Source: Ignisphaera sp.
GTDB lineage: Archaea > Thermoproteota > Thermoprotei_A > Sulfolobales > Ignisphaeraceae
NCBI GenBank assembly: GCA_020833345.1
Contig: JAJHQM010000005.1
Location: forward strand, 1 to 45,704
Reading direction: 5' to 3'
Length of the DNA stretch: 45,704 bases
Positions 8,307-16,880 of this stretch are shown in pieces. The stretch's first letter is position 1; each line of letters starts with the position of its first letter. The position numbers were made by a program, and so were the translations under genes. Below the pieces are notes generated by a model. The model worked only from the letters and a program-made list of their open reading frames with translations. It had not been told where the DNA came from and made no database searches.

Positions 8307-8888
8307 TTGGTTTCAGTAAAGATTTTTATATATACTAAATCTGAAGACCTTCCTGATGCTTGTACAGCTGAAAAACTGATAAGGCATGGTCTTGCTGAGA
8401 GAATTTCTAGGTATAATGACATTCCTCCATGTTCGATAGTTCTAAACCCCATGGCTTTAACATATTTGAAGCACTCTGATAGAACCTACATAGAGAGATG
8501 TGGTCTTACCGCGTTGGACGTGTCATGGAAGCGAGGTATTAATGAACTTAAAAGAATTACACGTGGTTATCAAAGAGTATTACCAATTCTAATAGCGACA
8601 AATAATGTAAACTATGGAAGACCATTTAAATTGAGCACTGCTGAAGCTTTAATAGCTGCTTTCATGATAACGGGATTTTATGAAATTGCTTTAAAAATAG
8701 CATACCTCTTTAAATGGGGACCAACATTTATTCAACTGAATAGTGAGCGCTTAAAGCTTTACTCACAAGCAAAGTCGGATGAAGAGATGGAGCAAATACA
8801 GCTTAAGTTATTTGGTCTAAATTATCATAAGGACACAAAATTGTTACCTCTTCTTCACAAAATTGTTGAAAGTGATGAAGTATATTAA
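8307..8888 (+). CDS. tsr3: rRNA aminocarboxypropyltransferase Tsr3
   Basis: This 193-residue protein has the DUF367/Tsr3 signature. Tsr3 transfers the 3-amino-3-carboxypropyl group from SAM to a hypermodified uridine of small-subunit rRNA. Visible motifs are HGLAERISRYNDIPPCSIVLNP, the segment ALDVSWKRG, and RVLPILIATNNVNYGRPFKLS followed by TAEALIAA, which form the SAM and RNA sites. The start is TTG at 8307; GAGGTAGG lies 8 nt upstream, and no ATG or GTG is closer to the conserved region. It seems to be transcribed alone. Confidence 0.93.
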   Translation: MVSVKIFIYTKSEDLPDACTAEKLIRHGLAERISRYNDIPPCSIVLNPMALTYLKHSDRTYIERCGLTALDVSWKRGINELKRITRGYQRVLPILIATNNVNYGRPFKLSTAEALIAAFMITGFYEIALKIAYLFKWGPTFIQLNSERLKLYSQAKSDEEMEQIQLKLFGLNYHKDTKLLPLLHKIVESDEVY

Positions 8889-8973
8889 GTTGTCTTAGCA
8901 ATTCAGTTTAGCATTGCTTAAGTTCATAACTTACATAAATTTTGTAGTGTATATAGCATATATGATTATAAAA

Positions 8974-9016
8974 CTTATATACGCATTACATCACAAGTTA
9001 ATTTATCTGTGATGTA
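8974..9016 (+). promoter_or_regulatory. TATA box with 9-bp inverted repeat before RAM gene
   Basis: A TATA-like CTTATATAC (8974-8982) is followed by TACATCACA (8987-8995), 12 nt, then its exact inverse TGTGATGTA (9008-9016), ending 2 nt before the GTG start at 9019. If transcription starts about 25 nt after the TATA box, the left arm lies before the start site and the repeat would act as a DNA operator. The right arm also covers the likely ribosome site GTGAT. Because the gene encodes an Lrp/AsnC-type ligand domain, control by an Lrp-family regulator is a reasonable guess. Confidence 0.6.
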
Positions 9017-9018
9017 AA

Positions 9019-9267
9019 GTGCCTAAAGCATTTGTATTAATCAATACAGAAATAGGTGCTGAAGAAGAGGTATTGAAGCAGATTAGAAACCTTGAAGAGG
9101 TTAAGGAAGCTTACATGGTATATGGAATATACGATCTTTTTGTAGAAGTAGAAGCTGAAGACCTTGAAAAACTTAAGGATATAATCTCTTCAAAAATTAG
9201 AAGGTTAGCAAAAGTTAAATCAACTATAACCATGATTGTTGTTTCTTCTACTTCGAGTCCTATATAA
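9019..9267 (+). CDS. Stand-alone RAM (Lrp/AsnC ligand-binding) protein
   Basis: An 82-residue protein consisting only of the RAM domain, the amino-acid-binding and oligomerisation half of Lrp/AsnC regulators. The pattern AFVLINTEIGAEEEVLKQI, then VKEAYMVYGIYDLFVEVEA, is typical. There is no helix-turn-helix, so it cannot bind DNA alone in the usual way; such proteins may sense amino acids or join full-length Lrp oligomers. It starts with GTG. Its promoter holds the inverted repeat described at 8974-9016. tiaS begins 28 nt downstream. Confidence 0.92.
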   Translation: MPKAFVLINTEIGAEEEVLKQIRNLEEVKEAYMVYGIYDLFVEVEAEDLEKLKDIISSKIRRLAKVKSTITMIVVSSTSSPI

Positions 9268-9295
9268 ATCTTTGCTAAATCATATAGATGATATT

Positions 9296-10699
9296 ATGGA
9301 TGCCACTAATTTATGTCATATCAGTATAGGACTTGATGACTTTGATGCACTTAAGTACGGCTGTACAACACATTTAGCGACATATATTCTCAATGAATTA
9401 CGAAAAAAGTTAAATAGCAATATTGCTTTACTTGACTATCCAAATCTTGTACGATTAAACCCTTCAATACCATGGAAAACACGTGGAAATGGTGCTATTG
9501 CCTTAAGAATGGGAGTTTCGTGTAGCTATGCTTCAGATCTTCAGGAATTGTTACAGGTAATAGAAGAGCTTGCTGAAAGATACATTAACGTATTTCTAAA
9601 TGAATTCAATATTAAATTACCTGACTTTGAACCTGGTCTTGTAATAGCCCCACACCCTTTACCTGAAGACTTTACGTGGTTATACGAATACGCATTGACA
9701 GATATTGTAATATTAGATCAAGACCTTATTTCGAAACTTATAAAGAAGGGCTTTGTATTTTCTCAAAAGTACAGAAAACGCGGTATAGTGGGGGCACTTG
9801 CAGCAATAATGTGGTCATGTAGAGCACGTGATTATACTTTTGAGCTCTTGACATACAGATCTAAGAGAATGTATGGAAAGAGTAGATGTATTGATGAAGA
9901 AAGTGTAAAGGTGTTTGATAACTTAACTAAGGGGGAGAGTTTTAATAACTATGATTATAATGAGGGTAGAACCCTAATAATTCCACATGGTGCAGACCCT
10001 ATACTATACGGTGTTCGAGGAGAGAAACCTGAAGTTGTTAAAAAGGCATTAAGTATTATAAAAGTTTGTGAACCTTTAGTAGGCTGGACTGTATTTAGAA
10101 CCAATCAAGCTACTGATGACCATGCTGTATATAGAGCTATTGAGGAATTGCGTCCATATAGGACATGTAGAACAAGAGGATTTGTAGCTTCTAAGCCTGT
10201 TATTATAAAAGGTGGTTCTGTAGTGATTAAGATATTTGATGCTACAGGAGAGATTTACCTAGCCTTCTTTAAACCTTCTAAACTGGTTAATGTGGCTTCA
10301 GCTCTTGAAATAGGTGATTATATTGAGGTACAAGGACAAGTGAAAATGTGGAGCAATAAGCAAATAATCCATGTTGAGAAGGTCATTATATTAAGAGCTA
10401 GTAATGTATATAAATGTAAATCCTTAAGATGTCCAATCTGTGGAAATAGAATGGAGAAGAAGGGTGTGGGAAAGGGTTATAAATGTGAAAAATGCAATAC
10501 TGTGATACTTAATCCGGAACTTGCATGTGTAAAGCTCTTTCGAAATGTTACTCATAAGCTCTTCCTACCACCACCCCATTCTCAAAAGCATTTATTAAAG
10601 CCCATTGATAGATATGGAAAAGAAAAGAACATTTACAATTGCAAACTATTACCAATAGATGCTGCAACTAGAATTTTAGAACCCCTTGAGTTCCTGTAG
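9296..10699 (+). CDS. tiaS: tRNA(Ile2) 2-agmatinylcytidine synthetase TiaS
   Basis: TiaS attaches agmatine to C34 of the CAU-anticodon tRNA-Ile so that it reads AUA codons. The protein opens with HISIGLDDFDALKYGCTTH. The middle holds IPHGADPILYGVRGEKPE and GWTVFRTNQATDDH, family-specific for COG1571. An OB-fold segment (IKIFDATGEIYLAFF) follows, and a zinc ribbon CPIC-x16-CEKC is near the C-terminus. The frame is open back to 9236, but the conserved N-terminus fits ATG 9296, giving 467 residues. No clear ribosome site is seen. The matching tRNA-Ile2 is not in this window. Confidence 0.93.
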   Translation: MDATNLCHISIGLDDFDALKYGCTTHLATYILNELRKKLNSNIALLDYPNLVRLNPSIPWKTRGNGAIALRMGVSCSYASDLQELLQVIEELAERYINVFLNEFNIKLPDFEPGLVIAPHPLPEDFTWLYEYALTDIVILDQDLISKLIKKGFVFSQKYRKRGIVGALAAIMWSCRARDYTFELLTYRSKRMYGKSRCIDEESVKVFDNLTKGESFNNYDYNEGRTLIIPHGADPILYGVRGEKPEVVKKALSIIKVCEPLVGWTVFRTNQATDDHAVYRAIEELRPYRTCRTRGFVASKPVIIKGGSVVIKIFDATGEIYLAFFKPSKLVNVASALEIGDYIEVQGQVKMWSNKQIIHVEKVIILRASNVYKCKSLRCPICGNRMEKKGVGKGYKCEKCNTVILNPELACVKLFRNVTHKLFLPPPHSQKHLLKPIDRYGKEKNIYNCKLLPIDAATRILEPLEFL

Positions 10700-11022
10700 A
10701 ACCCACTTTTGTTCCACTATTACTCGAACCCCTTGACTTCTTGTGCAATATCTGCTAATAGCAAAGTTATATCATAACCTATGGAATATGAATAACTTGC
10801 AACTAAAGTTGCTACTAAATTTTAAATTAATTGAAACATTATACAAACCAACAGTATAACAAAGTTTATCTTAAAGTAAAGATAGACTTCAAATGAAACA
10901 GAGGGGGTCTAGTCCAATATCCAATATATTTCATATATTTTTCTTAGTATTACTAACCCCGTTGCTTCCTGTGGAAAACTCATAAAATACCTTCAGACTT
11001 TATTGCTTAGATACAGAATATT
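10700..11022. repeat. Intergenic gap with diverged motif copies and a hairpin
   Basis: This gap lies between convergent tiaS and RNase P RNA. A motif like AACCCCTTGAGTTCCTGT, which is the end of tiaS at 10680-10697, recurs at 10727-10744 and more loosely at 10955-10972. On the minus strand the second and third copies also share a following AGTAATA. Between them, 10904-10960 can fold: GGGGTCTAGT pairs with ACTAACCCC (one bulge), enclosing an AATATAT/ATATATT stem with a 3-nt loop. No gene is visible. I cannot say whether this is a terminator, a small RNA or decayed repeats. Confidence 0.45.
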
Positions 11023-11342
11023 GGCCCCTGGCTCGCGGTAACCCACTTTCTGTACTTAGGCTACATTAGGCTAAGCGGTTTTAACCTCCTCACGTAGCCT
11101 TCATTGGAGGTTGCCTTACTCCCCAGAGGTTGGCCGTTTCACTGCAACTGCAAGTCTCGTCAGCGGATTAACTACCCCCTAGTTACCTAGGGGGTCTTAC
11201 CACCTCATCCTCATTAACTTGCAGACATGTCGTTTCTGTGCCAGAGCCTAGGGCATTACCCTAGCCCCTTGCGGGGCTCTGGGCTACGCGGAGGGTGGTG
11301 TTTCCTCGGAGCATTCCCGTGGTAGCCCGCGAGCCAAGGGCC
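11023..11342 (-). ncRNA. rnpB: RNase P RNA
   Basis: The catalytic RNA that trims tRNA 5' leaders. Read on the minus strand, the ends form a 16-pair P1 helix: GGCCCTTGGCTCGCGG with CCGCGAGCCAGGGGCC, with one G-U pair. Conserved region I (CGAGGAAACACCACCCTCC) lies just inside the 5' end and conserved region V (AGTACAGAAAGTGGGTTA) just inside the 3' end; these form the P4 core. A further conserved GGCACAGAAACG lies in between. The length, 320 nt, suits archaeal type A RNAs. A TATA-like AATAAATTAATTAG about 30 nt upstream fits its promoter. Confidence 0.95.
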
Positions 11343-11383
11343 TAAAGTGAATAATATGAGTTAGAGCTAATTAATTTATTGTA

Positions 11384-11560
11384 CTATATTGGCGGCGGGA
11401 ACAACTTCATAAGAATTATGGCTAGCAATGGCGTAGCTATTGAGAGTATGAGTATTAAGTATGGGTTTAATTTTATCTGTTCTTCAACCTCTTCATAAAA
11501 TCTGACAAGGCCTACATAACTTGTAAGTCCTGGACTTGTTCTTCTCCTTCGTGAGGACAT
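11384..11560 (-). CDS. secG: Protein translocase Sec61-beta subunit
   Basis: A 58-residue tail-anchored membrane protein, the small third subunit of the archaeal SecYE-beta protein-conducting channel. The N-terminus MSSRRRRTSPGLTS and the segment GLVRFYEEVEEQIKLNPY are family hallmarks. One membrane helix follows (about residues 34-52, LILILSIATPLLAIILM), then a short PPPI tail. The frame continues to a GTG at 11572, but ATG 11560 matches the usual MS.RRRR beginning. The RNase P RNA lies 41 nt downstream on the same strand. Confidence 0.93.
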   Translation of the reverse strand: MSSRRRRTSPGLTSYVGLVRFYEEVEEQIKLNPYLILILSIATPLLAIILMKLFPPPI

Positions 11561-11773
11561 TATTAGTCTCACACTTGTAAAGCAGTCTTCATATACTAAG
11601 CTAATAAGCTATTGTTCTATAATGCCATGTATCAGCAGTATTTAAGTATTGAATTACGCAATCTCTGAGTACAGGTATGCAACATTAAGATGTAAAGTGA
11701 AGCTTTAAGGTGGAGTGTTATTGATTTATGTACGGAAGACAACCTAAGCAGGTTTAAGGATTATGATAAGCTT

Positions 11774-12097
11774 TTGGAGGCCCTAAAGAACAGGAGATTT
11801 ATCATTATTGTTGATACTGAAACATCTCTTGTCTTATATGTATTTAAAGGTGTTGATAAAGATTATCTTGTATCTCCATGTAAAATGTGTACCTGTAGTG
11901 ATTTTGTAATCAACTTTCTATGGGGTAAGAGGAAGCATCCTTGCTATCATGTAATAGGATTTTACATAGCACTAAAAGAGCAAAAATTTGTTAAAATTGC
12001 ATTGAGTCACGAAGAGGTAAAGGAGGTAGTATTTGAAATTGTTTTTCAAGGCTTCTCTAAGCTTTTAAGAAAAGCCCTTTCTAGACAGATGTCTTGA
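11774..12097 (+). CDS. SWIM zinc-finger protein
   Basis: A small protein with a SWIM zinc finger: CTCSDFVINF, then HPCYHVIGF, matching the CxC...CxH pattern. In Sulfolobus-type archaea SWIM proteins have been linked to RadA paralogues and recombination; that role is only a suggestion here. The coordinates use the first standard start, TTG 11774, but coding sense continues upstream with no stop to 11696. The best ribosome site (AGGTG, 11708-11712) stands 7 nt before an in-frame ATT at 11720, which would add 18 residues. The family usually extends upstream of the LLEALKNRR segment, so 11720 may be the real start. Confidence 0.85.
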   Translation: MEALKNRRFIIIVDTETSLVLYVFKGVDKDYLVSPCKMCTCSDFVINFLWGKRKHPCYHVIGFYIALKEQKFVKIALSHEEVKEVVFEIVFQGFSKLLRKALSRQMS

Positions 12098-12155
12098 AGC
12101 TATATTAACCTCTTTATAACAATACCTCCTAAACATCATAGATTGGGTTAACTGC

Positions 12156-12908
12156 ATGAAATATCGAGGAATGGTTTATAGATTAATAGAGAAAGAGTTG
12201 AGTTCAGACTCAAAGCTTCACTTTACATTAATAGACCCAGAAAAAGTGACAAACTTAGAGTGGTTATCTAAGGTATTGAAGAAGGTTGTAGATGCAGGTA
12301 CTGACGCCATTTTAATAGGGGGCAGTCTACAAGTTTTTATTGATGATGTTGAAAGAATAGTTGCACTTATAGAGGAATTTGACAAACCATCAATACTCTT
12401 TCCAGGGAATTTAACAGGCTTAGCTAGGAATGCTGATGCTATACTATTCATATCCTTACTTAACTCTGATAATCCATACTATATAATTGGTGCCCATGTA
12501 ATAGCAGCACCCTTAATAAAGAGAATTGGTCTTGAAGTTTTGCCCACAGGTTACATTGTTGTAGGTAATTGGGACACCTCTGTAAGCATAATAGGCAGGG
12601 CAAGGCCCATACCTTATGATAAACCCGGCATAGGTGTGGCATATGCTCTTGCTGCAAAGTTCTTAGGAATGAAGTTTGTGTATTTAGAAGCAGGGTCTGG
12701 AGCATTACAACCTGTACCCCAAACTTTTGTTAAAGCAGTTAAAAAAGCCGTTGAAGACACCATCCTCATTGTTGGTGGGGGTATAAGATCTTCTGAAAAA
12801 GCTGCAGAGATTGCAAATGCTGGTGCAGACATAATAGTTACGGGTACTATTGTTGAGGAGAAGCTTGATGAGGCTGTGAAGATAATTGAAGCTGTGAAAC
12901 GAAAGTAA
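12156..12908 (+). CDS. Geranylgeranylglyceryl phosphate synthase
   Basis: This enzyme joins geranylgeranyl diphosphate to sn-glycerol-1-phosphate, the first committed step of archaeal ether lipids. The TIM-barrel motifs are clear over 250 residues: LHFTLIDPEKV, AILIGGSLQV, YLEAGSGALQPVP, VGGGIRSSEKAAEI and ADIIVTGTIVEE, which hold the substrate phosphate. The gene that makes its substrate, egsA, is at 24525. The ATG has GGTT 6 nt upstream. It is convergent with mtnA, 9 nt away. Confidence 0.96.
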   Translation: MKYRGMVYRLIEKELSSDSKLHFTLIDPEKVTNLEWLSKVLKKVVDAGTDAILIGGSLQVFIDDVERIVALIEEFDKPSILFPGNLTGLARNADAILFISLLNSDNPYYIIGAHVIAAPLIKRIGLEVLPTGYIVVGNWDTSVSIIGRARPIPYDKPGIGVAYALAAKFLGMKFVYLEAGSGALQPVPQTFVKAVKKAVEDTILIVGGGIRSSEKAAEIANAGADIIVTGTIVEEKLDEAVKIIEAVKRK

Positions 12909-12917
12909 CTTAATACA

Positions 12918-13964
12918 TCAAGAGGAAAAAATTTTCCTAATATTTTCTACATAAGGCGGTGTTACAATACCTTTTTCAGTTATTATGGCAGTCACTAAAT
13001 CTGGAGGAGTTATATCAAATGCAGGGTTAAGGACTTCTACGTCTTCAACTGTTATTAAAACTCTATTCAAAATACGCCTAACTTCATCTGGACTCCTTTC
13101 CTCAATTTTAACATCGTTAAGCGTAGACCTTATGTCTATAGTGGACGTTGGAGCTGCAACGTAGAATGGTATGTTATGCTTTTTTGCAGCTATAGCTATA
13201 GTATAGGTGCCTATCTTATTTATGACATGACCGTCTAAAAGGATTCTATCAGCACCAACAATAACCTTGTTTACCAGCCCTTTATACATTACATAGCCCA
13301 CCATGTTATCAGTTATCAAGGCTACAGGTATGCCTTCTTTCTTTAATTCCCACACAGTAAGCCTTGCACCTTGCAGTACGGGTCTGGTCTCTGTTGCTAT
13401 CACTTTTATCCTTTTGCCCTTATACCAAGCAACTCTTATTACAGCAAGTGCTGTTCCAAAAGCGGCTGTAGCAAGAGCACCTGCATTACAATGAGTAAGT
13501 ATGGTATCTCCATCTTCTATAAATCTTTCTCCTACTTCCCCTATCTTAATATTAGTCTCTATATCTTCTCTATAAATCTTCAAAGCCTCTTCAATAACAG
13601 CTCTTTTAAAACCCTCAGTATCAATATAATGTTGCAATACGGCTCTTTTAATTCTCTCAAGAGCCCAGAAAAGATTATATGCCGTAGGTCTTGTCTTACT
13701 AAGTCTCTCTATAGCCTTTAATGCTATGGATCTTAACTCACTTATGTTCTTTTTATTAGCATTCAAAATTGTTGTTGCAACAGCCAGTGCCGCAGCAACG
13801 CCAATTGCAGGAGCACCGCGTATTTCCATATTTTCTATAGCTTCTGCAATTCGTTCATAGTTATCGCTTTCTTCATACACCTCATGGTGTGGTAAGAGAT
13901 TTGTATTAAGCCATCTCACTCTTCCATTTACCCACTCCACAGCCTTAACAATTAAGGGGTACAC
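12918..13964 (-). CDS. mtnA: Methylthioribose-1-phosphate isomerase
   Basis: MtnA interconverts 5-methylthioribose-1-phosphate and the ribulose form in methionine salvage. The 348 residues show IRGAPAIGVAAALAVA, THCNAGALATAAFG with the catalytic cysteine at 159, ETRPVLQGARLT, and VIVGADRILLDG with the catalytic aspartate near 239. Its fold is shared with eIF2B subunits and ribose-1,5-bisphosphate isomerase, but the motifs fit MtnA best. The start is GTG with GGTG exactly 7 nt upstream. The divergent splicing endonuclease subunit gene begins 83 nt away. Confidence 0.93.
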   Translation of the reverse strand: MYPLIVKAVEWVNGRVRWLNTNLLPHHEVYEESDNYERIAEAIENMEIRGAPAIGVAAALAVATTILNANKKNISELRSIALKAIERLSKTRPTAYNLFWALERIKRAVLQHYIDTEGFKRAVIEEALKIYREDIETNIKIGEVGERFIEDGDTILTHCNAGALATAAFGTALAVIRVAWYKGKRIKVIATETRPVLQGARLTVWELKKEGIPVALITDNMVGYVMYKGLVNKVIVGADRILLDGHVINKIGTYTIAIAAKKHNIPFYVAAPTSTIDIRSTLNDVKIEERSPDEVRRILNRVLITVEDVEVLNPAFDITPPDLVTAIITEKGIVTPPYVENIRKIFSS

Positions 13965-14047
13965 TGATGTGCACCAAAATTAATAGTATTAATAACCTTA
14001 ATATTGTAGCTTAATAAGGAATTTTAAAAATTTAGTGATGTGCTAGG

Positions 14048-14554
14048 ATGTCTCTCAAGAGCAAAGTTAAGCTTAAGCTATTTAAAGACGGTAAAATAGT
14101 TGTAGCTAGCTTATCTAAGGAATTTCAAGAAATTTTGAGAGAAGGAGAGCAGGTAGATTCAGTGCTTGCATTATCTCTGGTCTTTAATAACATTGCCAAA
14201 GTGGAAGATGAGGATGGCATAGAGGTAAGTTTAATGCAGTTAATTGAAAAACTTCAACTCAGCCTAGGTAATTCAACTTTTTTAGTTGTAATGGATTTAG
14301 TGAAGCGGGGAAGAAAGGTGATGTTGGGCATTACAAAAAATGAACTGATTTTGCTAAGTGAAAAAGCTGTGATACATGTGCTTGACGAAGATGCAGATAT
14401 AAGTGTAGAAGAGCTCTATAATATGGTTGACAATGCTGTTAAGCAGGGCTACAGATTTATTGTAGCTATTGTAGATATGCATGGAGATGTGACATACTAT
14501 GAAGTTACTAAAGCAAGTTTTCCAAGAATTGAAAGAAGCGGTGAATTCATTTGA
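14048..14554 (+). CDS. tRNA-splicing endonuclease structural (non-catalytic) subunit
   Basis: I read this 168-residue protein as the structural subunit of a crenarchaeal-type tRNA-splicing endonuclease, which works with a catalytic EndA partner encoded elsewhere. The C-terminal half follows the EndA pattern: MDLVKRGRKVMLGI, ISVEELYNMVDNAVKQGYRF, and the ending IVAIVDMHGDVTYYEV. The Tyr-His-Lys catalytic residues of active subunits are not seen. Three tRNA genes in this window hold introns such an enzyme would remove. It overlaps hisS by 4 nt. The call rests on pattern memory and is moderately confident. Confidence 0.68.
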   Translation: MSLKSKVKLKLFKDGKIVVASLSKEFQEILREGEQVDSVLALSLVFNNIAKVEDEDGIEVSLMQLIEKLQLSLGNSTFLVVMDLVKRGRKVMLGITKNELILLSEKAVIHVLDEDADISVEELYNMVDNAVKQGYRFIVAIVDMHGDVTYYEVTKASFPRIERSGEFI

Positions 14555-15843
14555 GGGAAATGCTTGAGCCTATACGCGGCTTTAAGGATTATGTGCCGCC
14601 TGAAAGCGAGGTCTTAACATGGATTTGCGATAATTTTAAGGAGGTTGCCAGGCTCTTTGGGTATAGGGAAGTTAAAACTCCTACAATTGAAAATTTCAAA
14701 TTGTTTGCTTTAAAATCAGGTGAAGAAATACGGAACTCTATGTATGTGTTTATTGATAAGGGAGGTAGGGAAGTTGCATTGAGACCTGAAGTTACGCCAA
14801 GTGTTATAAGGCTTTATTTGAGGGAATTGAAAGCATATCCTAAGCCATTGAGGCTTTTCTATGTAGCTAATGTGTTTAGGTATGATGAGCCTCAGTATGG
14901 AAGATATAGGGAATTTACTCAAGCTGGAGTAGAGGTTTTGGGTGGTAGCAGTGTACATTATGATGTTGAACTAATAGAGTTGTTAGAAGAGTTTTACTCA
15001 AGGATTGGTCTTGATAAACGTGTATATAAAGTGAACAACGTTGCGATATTTAGAAAACTGGCTATGATGGCAGGACTTAGTAATGAGGAAATAGAGAAAC
15101 TGCTGCATTTAATTGACAAAGAGCTTTTTGATGAAGCGGCAAAAGTGTTTGAAGCTAAGGGGCGTCTGGAATACAGCAATGCAGTAAAGGCCCTGGCTTC
15201 TATAAGAAGCGACTCAAACACCTTGAGCGAGGTAGAGACCATTTTAAAAGATATTGATGCGTATCAAAATGTTGAAGAAGATCTGGAAACCCTTGTGAAG
15301 TATTTAGATATTCTAAAAAGTATGGGTGTTAATGTAATATGGGATCCCTCTTTTGCTAGAGGCATAGCCTACTATACTGGAATAATATTTGAGGTTCAAG
15401 TGCCCGGAATGACTATAAGTATAGCTGGTGGGGGTAGGTATGACAATCTTTCAGTAGTTTATGGTGGTGAGGAACTGAGCTCTACAGGTTTTGCCATAGG
15501 TGTTGAAAGAACAATGTTAGCACTTCAATACTTAAGCAAGGATTTAAGGCTTGCTGTCCATAGGCCAGCAATACTCTTTTTACTGCTCGATGAAACCCTC
15601 AGAAAAATGAAGTCTATTAATGATGCTGTAAAGAAGCTTAGAAATAAGGGTTTTAGGGTGCAAATAGAGACAACATTATCGAGCAGGATGAGCAAGTGGT
15701 TAGAATATGCCTCTAAATTAGACTTCGACTATGTCATAATAATTGGTTCAAAGGAGCTTGAGAAAGGAGTAGCGATTTTGAGAAATTTGAAGAAATGGAG
15801 TCAGGTGGAGATTCCTATTGATAAATTAGGTGATAGTTTATGA
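14551..15843 (+). CDS. hisS: Histidyl-tRNA synthetase
   Basis: A class IIa synthetase of 430 residues. Motif 2 is FRYDEPQYGRYREFTQAGVE. The histidine-binding loop is RGIAYYTGIIFEV, motif 3 region is GGRYDNL then GFAIGVERTML, and a C-terminal anticodon-binding domain follows. The chosen start is TTG 14551: GGTG stands exactly 7 nt before it, better than for the ATG at 14560. It overlaps its neighbours by 4 nt on each side, so the three genes form one operon. The matching tRNA-His is at 30082. Confidence 0.97.
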   Translation: MREMLEPIRGFKDYVPPESEVLTWICDNFKEVARLFGYREVKTPTIENFKLFALKSGEEIRNSMYVFIDKGGREVALRPEVTPSVIRLYLRELKAYPKPLRLFYVANVFRYDEPQYGRYREFTQAGVEVLGGSSVHYDVELIELLEEFYSRIGLDKRVYKVNNVAIFRKLAMMAGLSNEEIEKLLHLIDKELFDEAAKVFEAKGRLEYSNAVKALASIRSDSNTLSEVETILKDIDAYQNVEEDLETLVKYLDILKSMGVNVIWDPSFARGIAYYTGIIFEVQVPGMTISIAGGGRYDNLSVVYGGEELSSTGFAIGVERTMLALQYLSKDLRLAVHRPAILFLLLDETLRKMKSINDAVKKLRNKGFRVQIETTLSSRMSKWLEYASKLDFDYVIIIGSKELEKGVAILRNLKKWSQVEIPIDKLGDSL

Positions 15844-16787
15844 TGTCTTACACGGAAACCGATCAGGAGGTAGAGGACGTTTTTCTCTCAAGAGATATGA
15901 AGGTAAACGATTTAATAGAGCTTTACAGCAAGATACATGGATTTATGTCAGCACACCTTTATGAGGCTATAGAAATAGTTAAGGAAATGAGGGATAAATG
16001 CGATACTAGGATTCTATCCTTTACAGGAAATATTATTGCTACAGGTATTAGGGGGATCATAGCACAGTTACTGAGGGAGAAAATTTTTAATATAGTCATG
16101 ACAACGTGTGGTGCTATAGATCATGACATTGCTAAGAGTTTTGGTGGAAGGTATTTAAAAGGTGTTTTTGAGGCTGATGATGTTGAGCTACATAAGAAAA
16201 AAATACACAGATTAGGTAATGTATTCATACCTATTGATGACTATGGCCCACTTATAGAGAGAACTGTTCATAGAATTCTTAGGGAACTTGTGAGTAGGGA
16301 TGCTTCTAAGATTTACAGCATTAGAGAAATTTTATATGAAATTGGAAAGAGAATTAGTGATGAGAAATCAATTCTCAAAAGTGCAGCAGAAGCTGCTATA
16401 CCGATATATGTTCCAGGTTTTTTGGATGGGGCTTTCGGAACAGCTCTGCTGACTTTTTCACAGTTTAATAGGATTCTTATTGATGTTTTTAAGGATGAGA
16501 AGGAACTAGCTGATGTAGTATTTCATTCAAAATGTATTGGAGCTCTGATAATTGGGGGCGGGATAAGCAAACATCATACTCTTTGGTGGGCGCAATTCCA
16601 CGGAGGTTTAGACTACGCCATTTATATAACCACAGCTGTTGAATGGGATGGATCTTTAAGTGGTGCTAGGCCCAAGGAAGCTATCACATGGAGTAAAATT
16701 AAGGAAAAAGCAAAAAGTGTTATAGTATATGCTGACGCCACTCTTGTTCTACCGATAATAGCCTATGCAGCTATATACCAGAGGTAA
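15840..16787 (+). CDS. dys: Deoxyhypusine synthase
   Basis: Deoxyhypusine synthase transfers the aminobutyl group of spermidine to a lysine of initiation factor aIF5A, using NAD. The catalytic lysine lies in GGGISKHHTLWW, and the NAD/spermidine site in DYAIYITTAVEWDGSLSGA then RPKEAITWSKI. Length is 315 residues, normal. AGGTG is 7 nt before ATG 15840. It overlaps hisS by 4 nt and is the last gene of that operon. Confidence 0.96.
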   Translation: MMSYTETDQEVEDVFLSRDMKVNDLIELYSKIHGFMSAHLYEAIEIVKEMRDKCDTRILSFTGNIIATGIRGIIAQLLREKIFNIVMTTCGAIDHDIAKSFGGRYLKGVFEADDVELHKKKIHRLGNVFIPIDDYGPLIERTVHRILRELVSRDASKIYSIREILYEIGKRISDEKSILKSAAEAAIPIYVPGFLDGAFGTALLTFSQFNRILIDVFKDEKELADVVFHSKCIGALIIGGGISKHHTLWWAQFHGGLDYAIYITTAVEWDGSLSGARPKEAITWSKIKEKAKSVIVYADATLVLPIIAYAAIYQR

Positions 16788-16880
16788 TATTCTCAATTCA
16801 GTATCAATTTGTGTTAAATATTATTGCTTATATTTTCCTCCATGGGTAACACTATTAACAGGTGGAGGCGCTGATTTATA

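Noticed and set aside
10679-10974. A CRISPR array from the repeated motif
   Set aside because: Only three diverged copies, uneven spacing, and the first is part of a coding sequence.
11023-11342. SRP 7S RNA
   Set aside because: The conserved regions and 16-pair P1 helix are those of RNase P RNA; the SRP domain hairpins are not present.
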